The position numbers and the translations under genes were made by a program. The notes under the pieces are model-generated. The model worked only from the letters and a program-made list of their open reading frames with translations, ran no database searches and was not told where the DNA came from. DNA of 64,000 nt from Geomonas anaerohicana (GTDB lineage: Bacteria; Desulfobacterota; Desulfuromonadia; Geobacterales; Geobacteraceae), in the NCBI RefSeq assembly GCF_016458305.1, contig NZ_JAEMHL010000003.1, forward strand, positions 310,001 through 374,000, read 5' to 3'. Below, one piece after another: positions 34,595-43,495 of this stretch. How positions within the stretch are numbered: the stretch's first letter is position 1; each line of letters begins with the position of its first letter.

Positions 34595-34634
34595 AGAAAA
34601 AGGCCGCGAGGCGCTGGGCGCTCGCGGCCTTTGT
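34595..34634. terminator. bidirectional terminator between MOSC and histidine kinase genes
   Basis: AAAAAGGCCGCGAG ... CTCGCGGCCTTT stem with A-rich and T-rich flanks, serving either strand. Confidence 0.75.
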
Positions 34635-34653
34635 GTGTTAAAGGGGCGGCTCC

Positions 34654-36642
34654 TCATTGCTCGCAGGGGAGCAGCACGGTGAAACTGCTGCCGCGACCGG
34701 GCACGCTCTCCACGTCGATGCAGCCGCCGTGCTCCCTGATGATGCCGTAACTGACCGACAACCCCAGCCCCGTGCCGTTGGCCTTGGTGGTGTAAAAGGG
34801 GTTGAATACCTGCCTCAGGTTCTCCAACTGGATGCCGACACCAGTGTCGGAAATCTTCACCTCGTAGTTGTCCCCACTCCCCACCGGCGCGCTCCTGATA
34901 TCGAGCACGCCCCCTTCGGGCATGGCCTGCACGGCGTTCAGGATCAGGTTGGTGAACACCTGCCGCAACTGGTCCTGGTCCCCTTCGACGACGGCCACCT
35001 CCTCGGCGTAAAACTCAAACACCTCGATCTTCTCCAGTGAAACCTGGTGCCCGATCTGCCCCACGATCTCGTGCAGCAGCTGGTTCAGGTGCACCTCGCC
35101 GCGCTCCATCTGCTCGCGCCGGGCGAACTTCAACAGGTTGGACACGATCCGCTCCACGCGCTTCACCTGCTGGAAGATGGTGTCCACTTCCTCGCGGTTG
35201 GGGGCGTCCTCCGGAACCGAGAGCTGCAAAAGCTCCGTGTTGCCGCGGATGATCGCCATGGGGTTGTTGATCTCGTGGGCAACGCCTGCCGCCAGCTCGC
35301 CGATTGCCGCGAGTTTCTCGACCCGCAACAGCTCCTCGCGCGTCTGCACCAGGAGCCGGTTCTTCTCCTCCAACTCCGCGGTCCTCAGCTGCACCTTCTG
35401 CTCCAGGTTCCGGTTCAGCTCGATGATGCTGTCCTCGCGCTCGGCAAGGGACTGGCTCATGTCGTTGAAGCGCTCGGCCAGGTCGCCGATCTCGTCGCGC
35501 GAGTCGATGGTGCTCTTCACGTCCCGCTCGCCCGCCGCCACCCGCCGCGTCAAGAGCTCCAGCTCCTTGATCGGTTGCGCCAGCTTGCGTCCCAGGAAAC
35601 CGGACATGGAAACCCCGGTCAGCCCGCTCAAAAGGAGCACGAAGCTCAACAAGACGGCCATGTCCGTCTTTACCGCCGAGTAGTGGCTCTCCAGCATCCC
35701 CACGTAGAGCGCGCCGATCGGCACCCCCTGCAGCGAAAAGATCGGCTCGTAGGCGGTCAGGTACCAGTCGTTGACCACGAAGGCGCGACCCACCCACTTG
35801 GTGCCCTTCAACAGGACGCGGTCGTACACCGGCGCCGAGAGTTTGGTGCCGATGGCACGGCTGCCGTCGGTATTGGGGACGTTGGTCGCGATCCTGACGT
35901 CCCCCTGGAAGATGGTGGAGTTGCCCACGTCGCGGCCGTTGGATTTGGCCCCTTCGTAGACGACAGTCTTGATCTTGTCCACCAGCTTCTTGTTGTTGTT
36001 CAACAAGACGCCGCCGTAGAGGGCGCCCACCACGTTGCCGGCCGGGTCGCGCACCGGCGCCGCCACGAAGAGGAACATGGCGCCGTTGAGCGGGGCGGGC
36101 GGGGTGGGGTCGGACTTGGTTCCGGTGACCTGAACGCGCGCCTGGCGCACCAGTTCCTCACCCTCCAGAGTCAGTTCCGCGGTGGGGATGATGGTGGTGC
36201 CGCTCACCAATTCCCCCTTCAGGGCCCGCGCCACGAACTGGTTGCGCAGCTTGTCGTCGCCGAACTGTTTCGGGTTGTTGGCGCGGAAGATCACCTTGCC
36301 GGATGCGTCCACCGCTGCCAGTACGTCCAGGTGCTCGCTCTTGCGCACCGGCGAGAGCGTGGCAGCAAGGGCGTGCTGGTCTGCGGCCGCCACGGTCTCG
36401 GAGGTCCTGCCGAAGGAGGCGGAGAGCTTCACGGCATCGTAGAGGCGGGTCAACTCGTTCAGGTAGGCCTCGCGCGCCACGGAGAGGTCGTAGCGCACCT
36501 TCTCCTGGGCCTGGGCGGCCACCTTGGCGCTCAGGATGAAGACGCCGGCCATCCAGCAGATCAGGATGGCGATCGCCAGCGGGATCAGCGTGGCGACCGT
36601 GAGCTTGGTCTTGATGGGAAAACGGAGCCTGGGGATATTCAT
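34654..36642 (-). CDS. membrane sensor histidine kinase with periplasmic Cache-type domain
   Basis: 662-aa kinase. Order: membrane helix about residues 14-40, periplasmic Cache-like sensor to about 330 (including LNNNKKLVDKIKTVVYEG, RIATNVPNTDGSRAIGT and WVGRAFVVNDWYLTAYEPI), second membrane helix, HAMP, coiled coil, HisKA with His456 (GVAHEINNPMAI), and an HATPase with N box ILNAVQAM and G boxes SDTGVGI and GTGLGLS. Its ATG overlaps the stop of the sigma54-type regulator by four bases, so the two form a cognate pair, facing away from the formate dehydrogenase operon. Ligand unknown. Confidence 0.92.
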   Translation of the reverse strand: MNIPRLRFPIKTKLTVATLIPLAIAILICWMAGVFILSAKVAAQAQEKVRYDLSVAREAYLNELTRLYDAVKLSASFGRTSETVAAADQHALAATLSPVRKSEHLDVLAAVDASGKVIFRANNPKQFGDDKLRNQFVARALKGELVSGTTIIPTAELTLEGEELVRQARVQVTGTKSDPTPPAPLNGAMFLFVAAPVRDPAGNVVGALYGGVLLNNNKKLVDKIKTVVYEGAKSNGRDVGNSTIFQGDVRIATNVPNTDGSRAIGTKLSAPVYDRVLLKGTKWVGRAFVVNDWYLTAYEPIFSLQGVPIGALYVGMLESHYSAVKTDMAVLLSFVLLLSGLTGVSMSGFLGRKLAQPIKELELLTRRVAAGERDVKSTIDSRDEIGDLAERFNDMSQSLAEREDSIIELNRNLEQKVQLRTAELEEKNRLLVQTREELLRVEKLAAIGELAAGVAHEINNPMAIIRGNTELLQLSVPEDAPNREEVDTIFQQVKRVERIVSNLLKFARREQMERGEVHLNQLLHEIVGQIGHQVSLEKIEVFEFYAEEVAVVEGDQDQLRQVFTNLILNAVQAMPEGGVLDIRSAPVGSGDNYEVKISDTGVGIQLENLRQVFNPFYTTKANGTGLGLSVSYGIIREHGGCIDVESVPGRGSSFTVLLPCEQ

Positions 36643-38006
36643 GAGGGGATGGTGATCTCGTACTCGGCGATCTTGCGATCCAGCGTCTTCCTGGAAATGC
36701 CCAGGATCTCTGCCGAGCGGCTCTTGTGGTAGCCGGTGCCAAGCAGGGTGCGCTCGATGTGCGCCTTCTCCATGTTCTCCAGGGAAACGAGTTGCGGCTC
36801 GACGGGCGCGGCCGAAGCCTTCTGCTGCCTACGCCAGATGGGGAGCTCCTTGGGGGTCACCAACTGGGTGCGGGCCAGGATCACGGCGCGCTCCATCACG
36901 TTTTCCAGTTCGCGGATGTTGCCGGGCCAGTCGTAGCCGCACAGGAGGTGCAGCGCCTCGGGGGTGACGCCGGTCACTTCTTTTTTCATCTTGAGGCTGT
37001 ACTTCTTGAGGAAGTGCTGGGCCAGCGGCTCGATGTCGTCTTTGCGCTCGCGCAGGGGGGGGAGGGGGATGTTGATCACGTTGAGGCGGTAGTAGAGGTC
37101 CTCGCGGAACCTGCCGGCGCGCACCTCCTCCTCGAGGTCCTTGTTGGTGGCGGCGACGAAGCGGATGTCGGCGCTCTTGGCGCGGGTGGCGCCCACGGGG
37201 ATGAAGTCGCGCTCCTGGATCACACGCAAGAGCTTCGCCTGGATGGGGAGGCTCATGTCGCCGATCTCGTCCATGAACAGGGTGCCGCCGTCGGCTTCCT
37301 CCAGAAGGCCTTTCTGGTGGGTGATGGCGCCGGTGAAGGCGCCGCGCACGTGCCCGAAGAGCTGGCTCTCAAGGAGGGTCTCGGTGAGGGCGGCGCAGTT
37401 GATGGAGAGGAAGCGGCGCTCGCGCCGCGGGCTGTTGTAGTGGATGGCGCCGGCGATCAACTCCTTGCCGGTGCCGGATTCGCCCAGCACCAGGATGTTC
37501 GCCTCGCTGGCCGCGACCTGCAGGGTGAGGTCGTAGGTCTCCTGGAACACGGCACTTCTGAAGATGATGGCGTCCTGAAGGATCGGCTTGCCCAGCTCGG
37601 TCTTGAGCGCCCGGTTTTCCTGCAACAGCTGCTCCTTCTCCAGGGCGTTCTTCAGAACGCTCAGGATCTTCTCCTTGGGGAAGGGCTTGGTAACGTAGTC
37701 GTAGGCCCCCAGCTTGATGGCCTCCACCGCGGCATCTATGGTGCCGAAGGCGGTCATGATGATGATGGGGAGGGTAGGGCGAAGCTGCTTTACCTCCTGC
37801 AGCACGCTGATGCCGTCCTGGTCGGGCATCCTGACGTCCTGCAGAATGAGGTCGGCGTCACCGGGATCCCCTTCGCGCAGGCGGCGCAAAAGCAGCGCAC
37901 CGGCGTTGAAGGTCTCCACCAGGTACCCCTGGGTCTGCAACAGCTTCTTCAGGTAGATGAGGATCCCTTCCTCGTCGTCACAGATCAGAATTCGTTCTTG
38001 TGTCAT
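36639..38006 (-). CDS. sigma54-dependent response regulator (NtrC family)
   Basis: 455-aa activator with receiver (phosphoacceptor Asp57 in LILQDVRMPDQDG), AAA+ sigma54-interaction domain (Walker A GESGTGKE, the GAFTGA loop, Walker B GGTLFMDEIGD) and a Fis-type helix-turn-helix at the C-terminus (HKSRSAEILGISRKTLDRKIAEY). ATG at 38006 follows a GAGGA-type site; in-frame upstream codons are unlikely. Directly coupled to the histidine kinase and divergent from fdnG, whose promoter is a sigma54 type, so it very probably controls that operon. Confidence 0.94.
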   Translation of the reverse strand: MTQERILICDDEEGILIYLKKLLQTQGYLVETFNAGALLLRRLREGDPGDADLILQDVRMPDQDGISVLQEVKQLRPTLPIIIMTAFGTIDAAVEAIKLGAYDYVTKPFPKEKILSVLKNALEKEQLLQENRALKTELGKPILQDAIIFRSAVFQETYDLTLQVAASEANILVLGESGTGKELIAGAIHYNSPRRERRFLSINCAALTETLLESQLFGHVRGAFTGAITHQKGLLEEADGGTLFMDEIGDMSLPIQAKLLRVIQERDFIPVGATRAKSADIRFVAATNKDLEEEVRAGRFREDLYYRLNVINIPLPPLRERKDDIEPLAQHFLKKYSLKMKKEVTGVTPEALHLLCGYDWPGNIRELENVMERAVILARTQLVTPKELPIWRRQQKASAAPVEPQLVSLENMEKAHIERTLLGTGYHKSRSAEILGISRKTLDRKIAEYEITIPS

Positions 38007-38050
38007 TTTGGGGCGTTCCTCGCTTCTTTCCCGCGCCGTTGCTGGAAGAG

Positions 38051-38088
38051 TCGTTTTGGACAAAATGTCACACATTTTGACAAAACGA
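38051..38088. promoter_or_regulatory. 38-bp palindrome, candidate enhancer site for the sigma54 regulator
   Basis: Nested inverted repeat: TCGTTTTG (38051-38058) pairs with CAAAACGA (38081-38088), and CAAAATGT (38061-38068) with ACATTTTG (38072-38079) around CAC. Located about 110-150 bases upstream of the -24/-12 promoter, the typical distance for an NtrC-family enhancer. Another perfect palindrome, CGTAAACGTTTACG, lies at 38183-38196. Confidence 0.6.
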
Positions 38089-38198
38089 CGCATTTGTTAA
38101 TTAAAGTTAATCTTGCCGAAATTCCCTACCGGCGCTGACAACATTATCATTTCGTAGGTTTACGGTACACAACTATTTTTATCGTAAACGTTTACGGG

Positions 38199-38215
38199 CT
38201 GGCATGGCAATTGCC
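38199..38215 (+). promoter_or_regulatory. sigma54 (-24/-12) promoter of the formate dehydrogenase operon
   Basis: CTGGCATGGCAATTGCC matches the YTGGCACGRNNNTTGCW consensus, with GG at 38201-38202 and GC at 38213-38214 exactly 10 bases apart. It lies 60 bases before the fdnG start codon. Confidence 0.82.
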
Positions 38216-38275
38216 GTATACGCGGTGCTTATCCGGCGTCGACGACGTTTATCATGGAAAAAGGAGAGATTCAAC

Positions 38276-41200
38276 ATGGCAGTTTCACGACGGGAGTTTC
38301 TGCAGGGGGGGGCGGCTGCGGCGGCACTGATCCTCTCCGGCAAAAAAGCGGAAGCGGGCGGCGCAGACGGCTCGCAGATGCGCACCAAGGGGCTGAAAAG
38401 CTCGACCACCATCTGTCCTTTCTGCGCGGTAGGTTGCGGGCTTGTGGTGCATACCAAGAACGGCAAGATCGTGAACATCGAGGGGGACACCCAGCACCCG
38501 ATCAACCAGGGTGCGCTCTGCTCGAAAGGTAGCGCGCTGTTCCAGGTGGCCAACAACGAGCGTCGCCTGCAGAAGGTAATGTACCGCGCCCCCGGTAGCG
38601 ACAAGTTCGAAGAGAAGTCGTGGGACTGGGCCCTGGAGCGTATCGCCCAGAAGATGAAGGAAACGCGCGACAAGTCCTTCAAGGCTAAAGAGATCAACAA
38701 GAAAGACAACAAAGAGTACGTGGTCAACCGCACCGAAGGGATGGCATTCCTGGGCGGCGCAGGTCTGGACAACGAGGAGTGCTACCTCTGGAGCAAGTTC
38801 GCCCGCTCCATGGGTGTGGCTAACCTCGAACACCAAGCCCGAATATGACACTCCGCTACAGTCGCCGGTCTGGCGGCTTCGTTTGGACGTGGGGCAATGA
38901 CCAACCACTGGATAGACCTGAGAAACGCTGACGCGATTCTCGCCATCGGCTGCAACCCGGCCGAGAACCACCCGATTTCCATGAAATGGATCGAGGCGGC
39001 CATGGATCAGGGCGGCAAGCTGATCGCCGTCGATCCCCGCTTCACCAGGACCGCTTCCAAGGCGGACCACTACGCGCAGATCCGTCCGGGCACGGACATC
39101 GCCTTCCTGGGCGGCATGATCAACTTCGCCCTTCAGAACAACATGATTCACGAGGAGTACGTTCGCGAGTACACCAACGCCTCCTTCATCGTGAACGAGA
39201 AGTTCGACTTCAACGAAGGCCTTTTCTGCTCGTTCGACGACCAGGAGAAGACCTACGATCCCAAGGCCTGGGCCTACGCGGTCGACGGCGCCGGCAACCC
39301 CAAGCGCGACAAGTCCATGAAGGACCCGCGCTGCGTATACCAGCTGCTGAAGAAGCACTACTCCCGTTACACCGTGGACATGGTCTGCAACATCACCGGC
39401 ACCAAGAAGGAAGACTACATCGCCGTCGCCAAGGCCTTCTGCTCCACCGGCCGCGCCGACAAGGCGGGTACCATCCTCTACGCCATGGGCATCACCCAGT
39501 CCACCCACGGCACCCAGAACGTCCGCGCTACCGCCATGCTGCAGATGCTTCTCGGTAACATCGGCATCGCCGGCGGCGGCGTCAACGCGCTGCGCGGCGA
39601 GTCCAACGTCCAGGGTTCCTCCGACTACGGTCTGCTGTTCCACCTGCTGCCTGGCTACCTGAAGTCCCCGGAGTTCGACAACGTCGATCTCAAGGCCTAC
39701 CTCGAGAAGTGGACCCCGAAGACCAAGGACGCGAAGAGCGCCAACTGGTGGGGCAACACCCCGAAGTACACCGTCAGCCTCCTGAAGGCCTGGTACGGCG
39801 ACAACGCCACCAAGGAAAACGGCTTCTGCTACGACTACCTCCCCAAGAGAAGCGGCAACTACTCCTTCGTGAAGCTGATGGAGAAGATGGGCAAAGGCGA
39901 ACTCGCTGGCCTGGTCTGCATGGGCCAGAACCCGGCCGTCGGCGGCCCGGACTCCCTGAAGACCCGCGAGGCACTGGGCAAGCTCGACTGGCTCGTCACC
40001 GTCGACCTCTGGGAGACCGAGACCTCGATCTTCTGGAAGCGTCCCGGCGTCAACCCGAAGGACATCAAGACAGAAGTCTTCATGCTGCCGGCAGCCTCCT
40101 CCGTCGAGAAGGAAGGTTCCATCTCCAACTCCGGCCGCTGGGCGCAGTGGCGCTACAAGGCCGCCGAGCCGGTTGGTGAGGCAAAGAGCGACCTCTGGAT
40201 CATCAACCAGTTCGCCAAGCGCATGAAGAAGGCCTACGAGAAAGGCGGCGCCTTCCCCGAGCCGATCACCAAGCTGTCCTGGAACTACGGGCAGGGCGAG
40301 GAGCCGGAAGTGCACATGGTTGCCAAGGAGATCAACGGCTACTTCACCAAGGACATGACCATCGTCGACAAGGACAAGACCCTGGAGTTCAAGGCTGGCG
40401 ATCAGGTTCCGATGTTCAAGTACCTCCAGGACGACGGCTCCACCGTCTCCGGCTGCTGGATCTACTGCGGCTCCTACACCAAGGACGGCAACCAGATGGC
40501 GCGTCGCGACCTCGCCGACCCGACCGGTCTGGGCATGTACCCGAAGTGGTCCTGGTGCTGGCCGGTCAACCGCCGCATCATCTACAACCGCGCCTCGGTC
40601 AACCCGGACGGCGTGCCGTTCAACCCCAAGCGCGTCGTCATCACCTGGGACGCCCTGGAGAAAAAATGGAAAGGCGACGTGCCCGACGGTCCCTGGCCGC
40701 CGATGAACGACGCCAAAGAAGGGAAGTACCCCTTCATCATGGTGCCTGAAGGTCACGGTCGTCTCTACGCCCTGGACATGAAGGACGGCCCGTTCCCCGA
40801 GCACTACGAACCGGTGGAGAGCCCGGCCAAGAACCTTCTCTCCAAGACCCAGACCAACCCGGCCGTCAAGATTCCGGCCAACATGACCAGCGACACGGCC
40901 AAGTTCCCGTTCGTCGGCACCACCTACAGGATGACCGAGCACTGGCAGGCAGGCGCCATGACCCGCAGCCTTCCCTGGCTGGTGGAACTGGTCCCGACCA
41001 TGTTCGTGGAGATCTCCCAGACCCTGGCCCGCGCCAAGGGGATCAACAACGGCGACATGGTCAAGGTAACCACCGAGCGTGGTTCCATCGAGGCGAAGGC
41101 ACTGGTCACCTCCAGGCTGAAGCCGTTCAACGTGCAGGGGAAAGAGATAGAGCAGGTGGGTCTCCCCTGGCACTTCGGTTATGCAGGTCTGGCTACCGGC

Positions 41201-41305
41201 GACTCCGGCAACGTCCTTACGCCGTCGGTCGGTTGCGCGAACACAAGCATCCCCGAGTTCAAGGCATTCCTCTGCAACATCGAGAAAGGGGGTAAACGCG
41301 CATGA
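38276..41305 (+). CDS. fdnG: formate dehydrogenase catalytic subunit, selenocysteine-containing
   Basis: 1009-aa molybdenum/tungsten-bis-MGD oxidoreductase that oxidises formate. The N-terminus is a Tat signal (SRREFLQGG). The [4Fe-4S] ligands are C47, C50, C54 and C82. An in-frame UGA at 38846-38848 (residue 191) falls in QARI-U-HSATVAGLAASFGRGAMTNHW, matching the selenocysteine region of FdnG-type enzymes, so the two flanking reading frames are one gene. A SECIS-type hairpin follows the UGA. ATG at 38276 with AAGGAGAG upstream. Exported by Tat and anchored with the next two subunits; electrons probably go to the quinone pool or cytochromes. Confidence 0.95.
38846..38885 (+). promoter_or_regulatory. 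UGA selenocysteine codon and bacterial SECIS hairpin
   Basis: Downstream of the UGA at 38846-38848, CGCC-GGTCT-GGCG (38863-38875) forms a stem with a GGTCT apical loop, as in the E. coli formate dehydrogenase SECIS elements. The loop begins about 18 bases after the UGA, within the usual distance for SelB recognition. Confidence 0.85.
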
Positions 41306-42141
41306 GCAGCGAGAACCAAGACTTCAACAAAACCAAGGCATTTTTGATCGATATGACCAAGTGCACCGGCTGCCGTGGCTGCCAGGTTGCCTGCAAGCAG
41401 TGGAACCAGCTGGGTGCCGAGAAGACCGAGTTCTTCACCGGCGAAGGGTACCAGAACCCGCCGCTCATGTCGGAATACACCTTTACCCGCATCAAGTTCC
41501 GGGACTACGAGAAGAACGGGCAGAACGAGTTCGCCTTCTACAAAGAGATGTGCATGCACTGCAACGAGCCGGCCTGCGCATCGGTCTGCCCGGTAGGCGC
41601 CTTCAAGAAGACCAAGGAAGGCCCGGTCACCTATGATGCGGAGCGCTGCATCGGCTGCCGCTTCTGCATGGTCGCCTGCCCGTTCGGGGTGCCCAAGTAC
41701 GAGTGGAGCAAGGCCCTGCCGCTGGTGAGAAAGTGCACCGGCTGCTACTCCAGGGTGAAGGAAGGGCTGAAGCCGGCCTGCGCCACCACCTGCGTCTCCG
41801 CCATCACCTACGGCAACCGCGAGGACATGATCAAGGAGGCCAACAAGAGGATCGCGGCACGTCCGGAGAAATACCTGAAGAAACTCTACGGCTCCGAAGA
41901 GGCGGGCGGCACCTCGGTCATCTACCTGACCGCGCTTCCCTTCGACGAGCTCGGCTTCAAGCCGGTCACCAAGCGTCCGCTCCCGTCCTACACCTGGCAG
42001 GCGCTGCGCCTGGTCCCGGGCATCTTCCTCACCGTCGGCGGCTCGCTGTCGCTGCTGTCCTGGTTCAACCACAGGAAGGAGAGGATCGCCAAGGAAGAGG
42101 AGCAGAGAAAATCCGGCGCTACGCCGAAGGAGGAGAGCTAG
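41302..42141 (+). CDS. fdnH: formate dehydrogenase iron-sulfur (beta) subunit
   Basis: 279-aa ferredoxin-type electron-transfer subunit with four cysteine clusters (CTGCRGCQVAC, CMHCNEPACASVCP, CIGCRFCMVACP, CTGCYSRVKEGLKPACATTC), expected to hold four [4Fe-4S] centres. A C-terminal membrane helix (LVPGIFLTVGGSLSLLSWF) anchors it. Its ATG overlaps the alpha-subunit TGA by four bases. It passes electrons from the catalytic subunit to the membrane subunit. It has no signal peptide, consistent with co-export with the Tat-targeted alpha subunit. Confidence 0.94.
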   Translation: MSSENQDFNKTKAFLIDMTKCTGCRGCQVACKQWNQLGAEKTEFFTGEGYQNPPLMSEYTFTRIKFRDYEKNGQNEFAFYKEMCMHCNEPACASVCPVGAFKKTKEGPVTYDAERCIGCRFCMVACPFGVPKYEWSKALPLVRKCTGCYSRVKEGLKPACATTCVSAITYGNREDMIKEANKRIAARPEKYLKKLYGSEEAGGTSVIYLTALPFDELGFKPVTKRPLPSYTWQALRLVPGIFLTVGGSLSLLSWFNHRKERIAKEEEQRKSGATPKEES

Positions 42142-43344
42142 ATGACCGCTGCAAAGATAATCGCTAACGAGATCAAGGGCTACCACCGCTTCGTGCAGTT
42201 CCTGATCGTCCTGGTGGCTGTGGGCGCTCTCGCCTCCCTGGCCCGCTTCGTGTTCGGCCTGGGCGTCACCACCAACCTGAACGACACCTTCCCGTGGGGT
42301 CTCTGGATCTCCTTCGACGTCGTCACCGCGGTACCGCTCGCGGCGGGCGCCTTCACCCTCGGGGCCATCGTGCACTGCTTCCACATCAAGAAGCTCGAGC
42401 CGCTGGTACGTCCGGCCATCGTGACCGGCTTCCTCGGTTACTCCCTGGTCAGCGTGGGGCTTCTGCTCGACCTCGGCCAGCCGCAGCGCTGCTGGCACAC
42501 CATGGTGTACTGGAACCCGCACTCCCCGATGTTCGAGGTTTCCATGTGCATCATGGCCTACACCACGGTGCTCTTCCTGGAGTTCCTGTCGCCGGTGTGC
42601 GAGAAGTTCGGCTACCACGTGCCGCTGCGTCTGCTGCGCACCATCGAGATGCCGCTGGTTGTAGCCGCGGCATCCATCTCGACCCTGCACCAGTCGTCCC
42701 TGGGCACCTTCTTCCTGATCGCGGTCGATAAGCTGCACAGCCTCTGGTACAACCCGCTGCTGCCGCTGCTGTTCTGGATCTCTGCGATGTGCGCCGGCAT
42801 CTCCATCATCATCGTGGAAGCCACCATGAGCCACAAGTACATGGGGCAGCCGGACGAGGGCGAACTGCTCGAGACCCTGGCCAAGATCCTTCCGTGGGTC
42901 ATCACTGTGTACCTGACCGTCAAGTTCTTCTCCCTCTTCGCCTTGACCCAGGGGCCGCTCTTCAACCGTCCGGGCCTGTTGGTCCTGTTCATCGTCGAGG
43001 TTGCCGTCGGCATGGTCCTGCCGCTGTTCATGCTGATGAGCAGGAAGGTCCGCGAAGACGGCCGCCTGCGCGCCACCGCCGCCTGGCTGGTGATCGCCGG
43101 CATCATCCTGAACCGCTTCAACGTCTCCATGTTCGGCATGGAAGCGCCGGGTACCTTCTACTACCCGTCCTTCATCGAGAGCCTGGTCACCATCGGCATC
43201 ATCGCGGCGCACATCCTGTTCTTCGTGCTGATCGCGAAGTACTTCCCGATCTTCGAGCACCATCCGGAAACCGTCGACTACTCGATTCCGGACCACTTCC
43301 ACAAAACCGAGAAAGGCCACGCTCACGGTGCGGCCAAGGCCTAA
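42142..43344 (+). CDS. NrfD/HybB-type membrane subunit of formate dehydrogenase
   Basis: 400-aa polytopic protein with about ten membrane helices of the NrfD/PsrC/HybB family, a quinone-reactive subunit lacking haem. The family region FPWGLWISFDVVTAVPLAAGAFTLGAIVHCF is near the N-terminus. It replaces the haem b subunit FdnI found in E. coli formate dehydrogenase-N. ATG follows the beta-subunit stop directly. The C-terminus is His-rich (HFHKTEKGHAHG). Confidence 0.93.
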   Translation: MTAAKIIANEIKGYHRFVQFLIVLVAVGALASLARFVFGLGVTTNLNDTFPWGLWISFDVVTAVPLAAGAFTLGAIVHCFHIKKLEPLVRPAIVTGFLGYSLVSVGLLLDLGQPQRCWHTMVYWNPHSPMFEVSMCIMAYTTVLFLEFLSPVCEKFGYHVPLRLLRTIEMPLVVAAASISTLHQSSLGTFFLIAVDKLHSLWYNPLLPLLFWISAMCAGISIIIVEATMSHKYMGQPDEGELLETLAKILPWVITVYLTVKFFSLFALTQGPLFNRPGLLVLFIVEVAVGMVLPLFMLMSRKVREDGRLRATAAWLVIAGIILNRFNVSMFGMEAPGTFYYPSFIESLVTIGIIAAHILFFVLIAKYFPIFEHHPETVDYSIPDHFHKTEKGHAHGAAKA

Positions 43345-43414
43345 CGGAAGTTGCAGCAACAGTTTGAATCTTTCGCAGTAACAGCTTAGAAGTACGAGGA
43401 AACCCTCCCGAAGT

Positions 43415-43442
43415 CCCCTCTCCCGCGCAGGCGGGGGAGGGG
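43415..43442. repeat. family A palindrome
   Basis: CCCCTCTCCCGCG-CAGG-CGGGGGAGGGG in the 150-base gap between the NrfD-like gene and the FdhD-MobA gene. It could also act as an mRNA-stabilising stem inside the operon. Confidence 0.6.
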
Positions 43443-43495
43443 CAGGGCGGGGGCCGGCAAGAACTCAAGCCAGATCAGATTCAAGGAGTGCGCAG

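Noticed and set aside
38276-38848. Formate dehydrogenase alpha as a pseudogene split by a stop codon
   Set aside because: The stop is UGA at the exact selenocysteine position of FdnG-type enzymes, the frame continues unchanged, and a SECIS-type hairpin follows.
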